Source: Bacteroidota bacterium
Lineage (GTDB): Bacteria > Bacteroidota > Bacteroidia > Bacteroidales > Prolixibacteraceae
Length of the DNA: 64,000 bases
Assembly (NCBI GenBank): GCA_023251435.1
Contig: JAHEYU010000003.1
Span: 23,079-87,078, forward strand
Direction of reading: 5' to 3'
Shown: piece by piece, positions 17,468-25,588 of the stretch
Layout: the number at the start of each line of letters is the position of its first letter
Position numbering within the stretch: position 1 is the first letter of the stretch
Notes under the pieces: model-generated
Told to the model about the DNA's origin: nothing
The model's input: the letters and a program-made list of their open reading frames with translations, nothing else
The model's database searches: none
Translations under genes and position numbers: made by a program

Positions 17468-18376
17468 ATGACAGAATACAGTCTTTCGCACCTCAAAGAA
17501 CTGGAAGCAGAAGCGATCCACATCATTCGCGAAGTGGCAGCCGAATTCGAAAATCCGGTAATGCTTTATTCCATCGGAAAAGATTCATCAGTAATGGTTC
17601 GTTTGGCCGAAAAAGCCTTTTATCCCGGCAAAGTACCATTTCCCCTGATGCACATCGATTCGAAATGGAAATTCAAGGAAATGGTTGAGTTCCGCGATAA
17701 TTATGCCCGCGAAAATGGATGGAATTTGATAGTTCATTCAAACATGGCAGCCTTCGAAGCTGGTGTTGGCCCGTTTACCCACGGAAGCAAAGTGCATACC
17801 GATGTGATGAAAACACAGGCTTTGCTCGAAGGACTCAACAAATACAAGTTTGACGCCGCTTTTGGAGGCGCCCGACGCGACGAAGAGAAATCACGCGCTA
17901 AGGAACGTATCTTTTCGTTCCGCGATAAGTTTCATCAGTGGGATCCCAAGAATCAGCGACCTGAACTTTGGGATATTTACAATGCCCGTGTTCACAAAGG
18001 CGAATCGATTCGTGTATTCCCGATTTCGAACTGGACAGAACTCGACATCTGGCAATACATCCGTCTGGAAAAAATACCGATTGTTCCGCTTTATTTTGCC
18101 AAAGAACGTCCATGCGTAAATGTTGATGGCAACCTGATTATGGTTGACGACGAGCGTATGCCGAAAGATATAGCCGAAAAAGCTGAAATGAAAATGGTTC
18201 GTTTCCGCACACTGGGTTGTTATCCGCTGACCGGGGCTGTGGAATCGGAAGCCGATACGATCGAGAAGATTGTAGAGGAAATGATGACTGTTACGGTTTC
18301 GGAACGCACCACCCGTGTCATCGATTTCGATCAGGACGGCTCGATGGAACAGAAAAAGAGGGAAGGGTACTTTTAA
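17468..18376 (+). CDS. cysD: Sulfate adenylyltransferase subunit 2
   Basis: Catalytic subunit of ATP sulfurylase, forming adenosine 5'-phosphosulfate from ATP and sulfate with GTP hydrolysis by CysN. 302 residues, normal length. Seen: the N-type ATP pyrophosphatase loop [16 protein letters not shown] near residue 35 (SxGKDS), [33 protein letters not shown] near residue 135, and [15 protein letters not shown] near residue 180. The stop is at 18374-18376; its partner cysN begins only at 18886, because a four-helix-bundle gene with flanking repeats lies between. Confidence 0.97.
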   Translation: MTEYSLSHLKELEAEAIHIIREVAAEFENPVMLYSIGKDSSVMVRLAEKAFYPGKVPFPLMHIDSKWKFKEMVEFRDNYARENGWNLIVHSNMAAFEAGVGPFTHGSKVHTDVMKTQALLEGLNKYKFDAAFGGARRDEEKSRAKERIFSFRDKFHQWDPKNQRPELWDIYNARVHKGESIRVFPISNWTELDIWQYIRLEKIPIVPLYFAKERPCVNVDGNLIMVDDERMPKDIAEKAEMKMVRFRTLGCYPLTGAVESEADTIEKIVEEMMTVTVSERTTRVIDFDQDGSMEQKKREGYF

Positions 18377-18395
18377 ATGTTGTCAGGGTTAGAAA

Positions 18396-18842
18396 TGTTG
18401 TAATTGTTGTCTTTGTTATCATTAGTTTTCATTGTTAAAACACAATCCTTTTAAAACTGTGCGAAATGAAAAGTTATAAAGACCTTGAAATATATATGCA
18501 GGCATTTGATTTAGCCGTTCGAATATATTTCATGACGATTAAACTTCCCAATCCCGACAAATTTGAAACAGGTAGTCAAATTAGAAGATCCAGCCAATCG
18601 ATAAAGGATAACATTGTTGAAGGCTATGGTAGAAGAAGATACAAAGCTGATTTTATTAAGTTTTTGGTTTATAGTCACGCTTCACTGTTGGAATCAACAT
18701 CACAAGCTGAATTTATAAATGCGATTCACCCTGAAACCGGTTGGAAAGAAATTGTAGAGGAATTAAACAAACTTGGAGTTAAACTTTCGAATTTCATAAT
18801 ATACGTCGAAACCAACTGGAAAACCTGACAACAATTACAACA
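18396..18842. repeat. Inverted-repeat unit enclosing the four-helix-bundle gene
   Basis: The 16-mer TGTTGTAATTGTTGTC at 18396-18411 recurs as its exact reverse complement at 18827-18842, the right arm starting within the gene's stop codon. To the right, further degenerate copies of ACAACGACAAC / GATTACAAC run to about 18880. The pair encloses an insert of roughly 450 bp between cysD and cysN. Confidence 0.8.
18466..18828 (+). CDS. Four-helix-bundle protein (23S rRNA intervening-sequence / S23 family)
   Basis: 120 residues with the family pattern: MKSYKDLEIYMQAFDLAVRIY, then QIRRSSQSIKDNIVEGYGR near residue 42 (the conserved RRSS-S-NI-EG block), YKADFIKFLVYSHASLLES, and a final helix LNKLGVKLSNFIIYVE. 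Relatives were first seen inside intervening sequences of 23S rRNA genes, and Avd of diversity-generating retroelements has the same fold. Function is unknown. Here it splits the normally contiguous cysD-cysN pair and is bordered by perfect 16-bp inverted repeats, so it seems to be an insert rather than part of sulfate metabolism. Confidence 0.93.
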   Translation: MKSYKDLEIYMQAFDLAVRIYFMTIKLPNPDKFETGSQIRRSSQSIKDNIVEGYGRRRYKADFIKFLVYSHASLLESTSQAEFINAIHPETGWKEIVEELNKLGVKLSNFIIYVETNWKT

Positions 18843-18885
18843 ACGACAACGATTACAACCAATACAACAACGACAACACGATATC

Positions 18886-20868
18886 ATGACAGAAAAAAAT
18901 CAAAATACCTCAACTGATAATTCTCCGTTCGGAGAGGCTCGGGGAACGCTCGACATCAATACTTACCTCGATCAGGATGAAAAGAAAGACTTGCTTCGCC
19001 TATTGACAGCCGGTTCGGTGGACGATGGAAAATCGACCCTGATTGGCCGTTTGCTGTTCGACAGTAAGAAGATCTACGAAGATCAGCTTTCTGCATTGGA
19101 ACGCGACAGCAAACGTGTGGGCCATGCCGGTGAGGAAATCGATTACGCGCTACTGCTCGACGGTTTGAAAGCCGAACGTGAGCAAGGAATCACCATCGAC
19201 GTAGCTTACCGCTATTTCTCAACCAACAAGCGAAAGTTCATTATTGCCGACACGCCGGGACACACGCAATACACCCGGAACATGGTTACTGGTGCATCAA
19301 CCGCCAATCTGGCCATTATCCTGATTGACGCCACCAAAGGGGTAATCACACAAACGCGTCGCCATACCTTCCTGGTTTCATTATTGGGAATAAAGCATGT
19401 GGTTTTAGCCGTCAACAAAATGGATTTGGTGAATTACGACCAGAAAGTGTTCGATGAAATTGTGGCCGAATACAAATCGTTCATCACCCAATTGGATGTT
19501 CCGGATGTGAACTTCATTCCGATTGCAGCATTGAAAGGTGAAAATGTGGTAGAACCAACCACCCTGATGCCCTGGTACCACGGCCCGAGTATGCTGGAAT
19601 TCCTCGAATCAGTGCACATCAGCAGCGACCGCAATTTCGGAGACATGCGTTTTCCGGTTCAGTACGTGCTTCGTCCCGACCTCGATTTCCGCGGGTTCTC
19701 GGCTCGTGTAGCTTCAGGAATTATCCGGAAAGGCGAAGAAATTATGGTATTGCCATCGCGTAAAACTTCGAAGATAAAAGAGATTATTACTTATGACGGA
19801 AACCTTGACGAGGCTTTTCCGCCGCAATCGGTAACCATTACGCTGGAAGACGAAATTGATATTTCTCGCGGCGATATGATTGTTTATCCGGATAATCTGC
19901 CGCGTGTTGAGCGCCACTTCGAATCGATGTTGGTTTGGATGGACGAAAAGCCGATGGATCCGAATGTGCAGCTTTTCATCAAACATGCCAACAATACCAC
20001 CCGTGTCAAATTCGATCAGATTAAATATAAAGTAGATGTCAACACGCTGCAAAAATCTTCGATCGATCATTTCGAGCTGAACGAAATTGGGCGTGTGGTG
20101 ATGACCACCAACAAAGCCATTTTCTTCGATCCGTATAAGAAAAACCGCAGCACCGGTTCGTTTATCCTGATCGACCCGATATCGCACAATACGGTGGCTG
20201 TGGGGATGATCATCGATAAGCTGAATGCCGAAGACCTTCCGTCGAAAATTGTGGACGAAAAAACACTGGAAGCCAACAAAAGCCGCATCCACCGGGGCGA
20301 ATGCCTGGTTTCGGATGCACAGCGCGAAAAACGGTACAACCAGAAAGGCACGACGCTTTGGATTACCGGACTGCACGGTTCAGGCAAAAATGAACTGGCC
20401 TTTACGCTCGAAAAAGAGATGTTCGATGCCGGTGCAACCGTAGTTTTACTCGACGGAAGTTCGATCCGTTCAGGATTATCGAACGAGCTGGACTTTTCGC
20501 CTGCCGACCGCGCCGAACATTTGCGCCGCGTGGCCCACATTAGCAAACTGTTGAACGACCAGGGAATCATTACCATTTGCTCGTTTATTTCTCCTGATGA
20601 AAACATCCGCAAACAGGTAGTTCAGATTATCGGCGAGGATCGGTTTAAGATGATTCACATGGACGCAACGATGGAATTCTGCAAAAAGAATAAACCTGAA
20701 TTGTACGAAAAGTTCGAAGAGGGATTAATCGCCAACCTTCCCGGAGCCGACCTGCAATTTACTACTCCGGAAAATCCGACTTTGGTTTTGAAACCCGAAA
20801 ACCGGGCCACAAATACCAAGACCATTCTGGAATATCTGGCCGACCATAAGATTTTCCCGATAATTTAG
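18886..20868 (+). CDS. cysN: Sulfate adenylyltransferase subunit 1 fused to an APS-kinase domain (CysNC)
   Basis: 660 residues. Residues 30-450 are the EF-Tu-like GTPase that powers ATP sulfurylase: [17 protein letters not shown] (P-loop), [13 protein letters not shown] and NKMDLV. Residues 485-660 resemble APS kinase ([56 protein letters not shown]). In that domain the Ser/Thr after the P-loop Lys501 is Asn502, and the usual LDGD reads LDGS, so kinase activity is uncertain. The DFSPADR and FISP blocks are kept. A terminator follows, ending the sulfate operon. Confidence 0.93.
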   Translation: MTEKNQNTSTDNSPFGEARGTLDINTYLDQDEKKDLLRLLTAGSVDDGKSTLIGRLLFDSKKIYEDQLSALERDSKRVGHAGEEIDYALLLDGLKAEREQGITIDVAYRYFSTNKRKFIIADTPGHTQYTRNMVTGASTANLAIILIDATKGVITQTRRHTFLVSLLGIKHVVLAVNKMDLVNYDQKVFDEIVAEYKSFITQLDVPDVNFIPIAALKGENVVEPTTLMPWYHGPSMLEFLESVHISSDRNFGDMRFPVQYVLRPDLDFRGFSARVASGIIRKGEEIMVLPSRKTSKIKEIITYDGNLDEAFPPQSVTITLEDEIDISRGDMIVYPDNLPRVERHFESMLVWMDEKPMDPNVQLFIKHANNTTRVKFDQIKYKVDVNTLQKSSIDHFELNEIGRVVMTTNKAIFFDPYKKNRSTGSFILIDPISHNTVAVGMIIDKLNAEDLPSKIVDEKTLEANKSRIHRGECLVSDAQREKRYNQKGTTLWITGLHGSGKNELAFTLEKEMFDAGATVVLLDGSSIRSGLSNELDFSPADRAEHLRRVAHISKLLNDQGIITICSFISPDENIRKQVVQIIGEDRFKMIHMDATMEFCKKNKPELYEKFEEGLIANLPGADLQFTTPENPTLVLKPENRATNTKTILEYLADHKIFPII

Positions 20869-20896
20869 TGAAGAATTTTAGATATTAGATGATAAG

Positions 20897-20925
20897 CAAA
20901 AGACTCAGCGATGGGTCTTTTGTTG
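20897..20925 (+). terminator. Terminator downstream of cysNC
   Basis: 8-bp stem CAAAAGAC / GTCTTTTG with a 10-nt loop, then TTGTTTTAT. Confidence 0.65.
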
Positions 20926-20946
20926 TTTTATACCAAATGTAATTCT

Positions 20947-21035
20947 GGTATAATGCCGATGAATAGAAATGTTAAGGCCAATCGAGTGAGCGAAGATTTA
21001 ACTGTTATATTTCTTCAATCGGTATTAGCGATACC
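20947..21035. repeat. Imperfect inverted-repeat element between cysNC and bcp
   Basis: The left end GGTATAATGCCGAT and the right end ATCGGTATTAGCGATACC are near-complementary, and the interiors GAATAGAAATGTTAA and TTAACTGTTATATTTC are loosely complementary. The whole, about 90 bp, could fold into one long stem. It looks like a small dispersed palindromic element, but no second copy was seen in the window. Confidence 0.45.
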
Positions 21036-21038
21036 GGA

Positions 21039-21500
21039 TTAACCTTTGCCAATAATCTTCAAGGCTTCCTTCACATGCTTTTCAGGAGATAGCTGTGATT
21101 TATATTCCTTTATCAACTGGCCTTCAGGATCGAAAACGTAGGTAACACGGCCTGGAAGCAGACCAAATAAATCGGATGGTACTCCAAGTAATTTACGTAA
21201 CTCGCCAGAGGTGTCAGATAACAATGAAAAGGGAAGGTGATATTTGGCTTTGAATTTTGCATGGGTATTGGGCCGGTCGCTGCTTACACCATAAACTACT
21301 GCTCCGGCATCGACCATATCCTTAAACGAATCGCGAAAACTGCACGCTTCTTTTATGCAGCCGGGCGTATCGTCTTTGGGATAAAAATAGATGATCAGGT
21401 ACTTTCCTTTTAATGATGAGATATCAATCGGTTGGTGGTTTTCGTCATTCAGGATAAAATGAGGCAAACGATCCCCAATTTGAAGTTTATGTTCTGCCAT
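21039..21500 (-). CDS. bcp: Thioredoxin-dependent thiol peroxidase (Bcp/PrxQ)
   Basis: Peroxiredoxin reducing hydroperoxides. 153 residues. Seen: FYPKDDTPGCIKEACSFRD near residues 37-55, with peroxidatic Cys in PGC and a resolving Cys five residues later in EAC, as in PrxQ alpha-type enzymes, plus the conserved Arg in SSDRPNTHAKFKAKYHLPF. The protein is cytoplasmic. It is immediately downstream of a thioredoxin-like gene (28 bp gap), its plausible electron donor. Confidence 0.95.
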   Translation of the reverse strand: MAEHKLQIGDRLPHFILNDENHQPIDISSLKGKYLIIYFYPKDDTPGCIKEACSFRDSFKDMVDAGAVVYGVSSDRPNTHAKFKAKYHLPFSLLSDTSGELRKLLGVPSDLFGLLPGRVTYVFDPEGQLIKEYKSQLSPEKHVKEALKIIGKG

Positions 21501-21528
21501 TTTTTGATAAGTTCAGATAGATGAGTGA

Positions 21529-21828
21529 TTACAAAATCTCTTTCAGCGCAATCGAAATATCATTTACATGCTGTACGCCAATTCCGCTCCATTGTATTTT
21601 GCCATCCTGAAACAACACAATGGCCGGAATGTTTTGAATTTTGCAAACAGAGGCTATATCGGGGTGATGGTCAACATTTACCTTTAAAATACGCACATGA
21701 TCTTTAAACTGCTCCTTTACTTCGTCTAAAATCGGAGGCATCAAACGGCAAGGCACGCACCAGTCGGCATAAAAATCGACCAATACCGGTCTTGCAGATT
21801 TTACGATATGGTAGAATCGGCTACTCAT
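21529..21828 (-). CDS. Thioredoxin-family protein with CVPC active site
   Basis: 99 residues, single thioredoxin domain without a signal peptide. Seen: PVLVDFYADWCVPCRLMPPIL near residues 19-38, cis-Pro region IQNIPAIVLFQDGKI and a final GI. The dipeptide between the Cys residues is Val-Pro rather than the usual Gly-Pro, which should alter redox potential. It overlaps the DUF6132 gene by 8 bp and precedes bcp, so it probably supplies reducing power to Bcp. Confidence 0.92.
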   Translation of the reverse strand: MSSRFYHIVKSARPVLVDFYADWCVPCRLMPPILDEVKEQFKDHVRILKVNVDHHPDIASVCKIQNIPAIVLFQDGKIQWSGIGVQHVNDISIALKEIL

Positions 21829-22036
21829 TTTTCGGTGCTTGTTTCCAGATAATACTTCCGGCCAGATCGCCTACCAGATAGCCCATTGCCATTCCCCACA
21901 TCGTCGAAAAATACCAGACTGATTGTATGGGGCAAGTACCACTTGTACACCCAATTAGTTTCCAGTAAAGAAAGCCGCCAATTGCGCCTGTGATAGTGAA
22001 AATGGTTTTAAACCATAGAATTTTGTTCTTAGCCAT
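21821..22036 (-). CDS. DUF6132-type small membrane protein
   Basis: 71 residues from MAKNKILWFK (an earlier in-frame ATG at 22060 is possible but gives an atypical N-terminus). Two membrane helices (FTITGAIGGFLYWKLIGC and MWGMAMGYLVGDLAG) flank a Cys-containing loop GCTSGTCPI. The pair of Cys and position beside thioredoxin and peroxiredoxin genes match DUF6132 proteins, probably rhodanese- or sulfur-linked. Function unknown. Confidence 0.75.
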   Translation of the reverse strand: MAKNKILWFKTIFTITGAIGGFLYWKLIGCTSGTCPIQSVWYFSTMWGMAMGYLVGDLAGSIIWKQAPKNE

Positions 22037-22060
22037 GTTTTTAATTTGGAGTATAAACAA

Positions 22061-22541
22061 TGGCTTGCCCGATTAGTTCTGGAAATTGAGATAGAAAAAA
22101 GAGATTCGCAATAGAAAATGTTTATTGCCTGATAAATAAGTTTCATTTTCTCATGCCCGTTTCATCTGATAAAACATTATTTTTGTTTCAGAAGCTAATA
22201 AATATCAGTATTAATTCAACTTTAACACTTGAAAGATCAACCTTTTTTACCCTGAATCCCTTAAAGGGAAAAGGATGATTTTTCAGCTTTCTCCCTATAG
22301 GGTCGGGGTGAAAAAGCTGAAAAATCATCCTCCGAATAGAATCTGTTAAAGTAGAATTACTGTTACTGAAAATTGAAACAAATTAGGGCACATCCATGAT
22401 GAATTGCATGAAAAACATGGAATGACTTTCTTTAATTGTGAATTTTTAAAAATGACTGAAGCGATGATCGCCGAAAGTCAGATATTTAGATTTTTACCCA
22501 CAACGTATAGCCATTATAATAAACAATAAACATCAGAATAG
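22061..22541. other. Divergent intergenic region with a long hairpin
   Basis: 481 bp between the DUF6132 gene and hutI, expected to carry both promoters. Apart from the 19-bp inverted repeat listed separately and nearby CCCTTAAAGGG and CCCTATAGGG palindromes, no gene-like frame is visible. Confidence 0.5.
22272..22331. repeat. Perfect 19-bp inverted repeat upstream of hutI
   Basis: Left arm AGGATGATTTTTCAGCTTT at 22272-22290 and its exact reverse complement at 22313-22331, separated by 22 nt containing CCCTATAGGG and GGTCGGGGTGAA. The loop composition resembles a family of dispersed Bacteroidota repeats. Confidence 0.85.
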
Positions 22542-23789
22542 ATGAGACTGATTCTCGAAAATATAAAAGAACTTGTTCAGGTTGATCCCAAAAACAGACT
22601 TTGGGTGGCCGGAAAATCGATGGCTGAAGTACAAACTGTCAGGGACGCATTCGTACTTATTAAAGGTGAACAGATTGTAGATTTTGGGCCGATGGATATA
22701 CTTAGACTGTCTGATTTCGAAGCAGATGACCTGATTATGGAAATTGATTGTTCAGGGAAAATGGTATTTCCTAGTTACTGCGATTCGCATACTCACCTGG
22801 TTTTTGCTGCTACACGCGAACAGGAGTTTGTTGGTCGTATAAAAGGACTGACTTACGAGGAAATTGCCCAGCAAGGTGGTGGGATCCTGAATTCGGCCAA
22901 ACGGTTACAGGAAATGTCGGAAGATGATTTGTTTCATCAGGCGATGGAACGGCTCGAAGAAATTATGCTGACGGGAACCGGTGCTGTTGAAATTAAAAGC
23001 GGTTATGGGTTGACAACAGAATCGGAACTTAAAATGCTAAGGGTGATTCGACGGATGAAGCAACATTCGCCTCTGATGATAAAATCAACCTTTCTGGCTC
23101 ATGCTTTCCCGATGGAATATAGAAGCAAACGCAAAGAATACATGAATTTGCTGATTAACGAGATGCTCCCGGTGATCGCCTCTGACGAGCTGGCCGATTA
23201 TGTGGATGTTTTTTGCGACCGCGGCTTTTTTACAATGGAAGAAACTGACCGGATACTGATGGCGGGTATGAAGCATGGTTTGAAAGGGAAAGTTCATGCC
23301 AACGAATTGGCCAATTCGGGCGGAGTTCAGGTAGGCGTAAAATACAATGCTTTGTCGGTCGATCATCTTGAATTTGTTGATGATGACGAAATTGCCGCTT
23401 TAATGGACAGCGAGACAATGCCAACAGTTTTGCCCGGAGCTGCATTTTTTCTGAATCTGAAACAAGCGCCCGTCCGGAAAATGATTGATGCCGGATTGCC
23501 GGTAGCGATGGCTTCAGATTACAATCCCGGAACATCGCCTTCAGGAAATATGAATTTTATACAGTCGCTGGGCTGCCTGAAATACGGAATGACGCCGGAA
23601 GAAACTATTCACGCAACTACCATCAATTCGGCTTATGCCATGGGTGTCAGTGAAAGTTACGGCAGCATTGCCAAAGGGAAAGTCGCCAATTTGTTTATCA
23701 CCAAAGAGATTTCGAGTTATGCGGTAATTCCGTATTCGTTTGGCTCCCATCACATCGAAACGGTGATCCTGAACGGGGAAATACAATAG
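22542..23789 (+). CDS. hutI: Imidazolonepropionase
   Basis: Third step of histidine degradation: hydrolyses imidazolone-5-propionate to N-formimino-L-glutamate. 415 residues, amidohydrolase fold. Seen: CDSHTHLVFAATREQEF near residue 76 (HxH metal ligands), KSGYGLTTESELKML near residue 150, TFLAHAFP with the metal His, DVFCDRGFFTMEETDRIL, HANELANSGGVQVGV near residue 250 and ASDYNPGTSPSGNM with the catalytic Asp. ftcD follows in the same direction after a 100-bp gap. hutH and hutU are outside the window. Confidence 0.96.
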   Translation: MRLILENIKELVQVDPKNRLWVAGKSMAEVQTVRDAFVLIKGEQIVDFGPMDILRLSDFEADDLIMEIDCSGKMVFPSYCDSHTHLVFAATREQEFVGRIKGLTYEEIAQQGGGILNSAKRLQEMSEDDLFHQAMERLEEIMLTGTGAVEIKSGYGLTTESELKMLRVIRRMKQHSPLMIKSTFLAHAFPMEYRSKRKEYMNLLINEMLPVIASDELADYVDVFCDRGFFTMEETDRILMAGMKHGLKGKVHANELANSGGVQVGVKYNALSVDHLEFVDDDEIAALMDSETMPTVLPGAAFFLNLKQAPVRKMIDAGLPVAMASDYNPGTSPSGNMNFIQSLGCLKYGMTPEETIHATTINSAYAMGVSESYGSIAKGKVANLFITKEISSYAVIPYSFGSHHIETVILNGEIQ

Positions 23790-23790
23790 T

Positions 23791-23850
23791 GTTTCAAGTT
23801 TCAGGTTCAAAGTTTCACGTTTGTGCCACTTGGAACCTGGAATCTGGAAC
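23791..23850. repeat. Dispersed repeat between hutI and ftcD
   Basis: Starts directly after the hutI stop. GTTTCAAGTTTCAGGTTCAA is imperfectly complementary to TTGGAACCTGGAATCTGGAAC, giving a loose hairpin. The same word family (GTTCCAGGTTTCAA) recurs after ftsY at 44994. Confidence 0.5.
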
Positions 23851-23889
23851 TAATCTTTGTCTAAAATCTAACATCTATATTCTACTTGA

Positions 23890-25572
23890 ATGAAACAACT
23901 AATCGAATGTGTTCCGAATTTTTCGGAAGGAAGAGATGAAAAAATAATCCGTCAGATTACCAATGCAATTCAGTCGGTTGACGGAATCAAATTACTGAAT
24001 GTTGATCCGGGTAAAGATACCAACCGCACAGTTGTAACTTTTGTGGGTGAACCGGAACAGGTGATTGAAGCCGCGTTTCGAGGTGCGAAAATGGCTGCCC
24101 AGCTCATCGACATGAGTAAACACAAAGGTGAGCATCCGCGTTTCGGGGCAATGGATGTTTGTCCGCTGGTTCCGATTGCCAATATCACCATGGAAGAAAC
24201 TGTGGTTTATGCGCGTAGATTGGCCAAAAGAGTGGGAGAGGAGCTCGGAATTTCAGTTTATTGCTACGAATTTGCAGCCTTTAGTAATGATCGCCAAAGT
24301 CTGGCCAACTGCCGTGCTGGCGAATATGAAGGACTGAAGGAAAAACTTCAGAAACCTGAGTGGAAACCCGATTTTGGGCCGGTTGTTTTGAATGAACGTT
24401 CTGGCGCAACGGCCGTTGGAGCGCGTAATTTTCTGATTGCCTACAATGTCAACCTGAATACGACTTCGGTGCGTCGGGCCAATTCAATCGCGTTCGATGT
24501 GCGCGAAGCCGGTCGTGTGGTTCGCGAAGGCGATCCGGTGACCGGAAAAATTGTGAACGACGAAAACGGTGAGCCGATGCGTATTCAGGGAACGTTGAAA
24601 AAAGTTCGCGCCATTGGCTGGTTTATCAAAGAATACGGTGTGGCACAAATCTCCATGAACCTGACAGACATTTCTGTAACCTCGATGCACCAGGCATTTG
24701 ACGAGGTGGTTGAACGCGCCCGTGAACGTGGAATCCGGGTGACCGGCTCGGAACTGATTGGTGTTATTCCTTTACATGCAATGCTCGATGCCGGTAAATA
24801 TTTTCTCCGGAAACAGCAACGTTCTGTCGGAATTCCGGAGGCGGAAATCATCAAAATTGCTGTTAAATCACTTGGATTGGATGAACTGTCGCCATTCGAT
24901 CCGAAGAAGCGAATCATAGAATACCTGATTGAAGATCAGCAAAACAAGCTGGTTGACATGACTTTATCCGGATTTTCAAATGAAACTTTGTCGGAATCGC
25001 CTGCTCCGGGTGGGGGATCTGTAGCAGCTTATGTTGGTTCTTTGGGAGCTGCATTGGGTTCGATGGTGGCCAACCTTTCGGCTCATAAACGCGGCTGGGA
25101 CGACCGGTGGGAAGAGTTCTCCAACTGGGCCGAAAAAGGGAAACAACATCACGACCGCTTGCTGAAACTGGTGGATGAAGATACGGCAGCTTTCAACGCA
25201 ATTATGGATGCATTCGGCTTGCCAAAGAACAACGATCAGGAGAAAAAACACCGTTCGGCTGCTATTCAGACTGCAACCAAACATGCCATTGAAGTGCCTT
25301 TTGAAGTGATGCAAACCGCCTTTCAATCGCTGGAAGTTATTCAGGCGATGGCTGAAATTGGCAATCCTAATTCGCTGTCTGATGCCGGAGTTGGAGCATT
25401 GTGTGCCCGTGCTGCAGTTTACGGAGCTTATCTTAATGTCAGGATCAATTCAGGAGAACTGGCTGATAAAACTTATGTAGATGAAATACTTAACAAAGCT
25501 GTGAATCTTCTTCAGGAAACATTGGCAAAAGAAACCGAAATTCTGAATTTGGTTGAATCAAGAATCCAATAA
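23890..25572 (+). CDS. ftcD: Glutamate formimidoyltransferase / formimidoyltetrahydrofolate cyclodeaminase (bifunctional)
   Basis: Transfers the formimino group of N-formimino-glutamate to tetrahydrofolate, then releases ammonia to give 5,10-methenyl-THF. 560 residues. The transferase half opens CVPNFSEGRDEKIIRQI and holds HKGEHPRFGAMDVCPLVP near residue 80, whose His is catalytic. The cyclodeaminase half starts near residue 355 with ESPAPGGGSVAAYVG, followed by LVDEDTAAFNAIMDAF. Fusion of the two domains is as in mammals. Its end overlaps the open frame of the DUF3667 gene. Confidence 0.96.
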   Translation: MKQLIECVPNFSEGRDEKIIRQITNAIQSVDGIKLLNVDPGKDTNRTVVTFVGEPEQVIEAAFRGAKMAAQLIDMSKHKGEHPRFGAMDVCPLVPIANITMEETVVYARRLAKRVGEELGISVYCYEFAAFSNDRQSLANCRAGEYEGLKEKLQKPEWKPDFGPVVLNERSGATAVGARNFLIAYNVNLNTTSVRRANSIAFDVREAGRVVREGDPVTGKIVNDENGEPMRIQGTLKKVRAIGWFIKEYGVAQISMNLTDISVTSMHQAFDEVVERARERGIRVTGSELIGVIPLHAMLDAGKYFLRKQQRSVGIPEAEIIKIAVKSLGLDELSPFDPKKRIIEYLIEDQQNKLVDMTLSGFSNETLSESPAPGGGSVAAYVGSLGAALGSMVANLSAHKRGWDDRWEEFSNWAEKGKQHHDRLLKLVDEDTAAFNAIMDAFGLPKNNDQEKKHRSAAIQTATKHAIEVPFEVMQTAFQSLEVIQAMAEIGNPNSLSDAGVGALCARAAVYGAYLNVRINSGELADKTYVDEILNKAVNLLQETLAKETEILNLVESRIQ

Positions 25573-25588
25573 AATTAACCCGGAGTTT

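Noticed and set aside
19714-20376. 220-residue minus-strand open frame inside cysN
   Set aside because: Antisense to the complete CysN domain; His/Arg/Phe-rich peptide without motif support.
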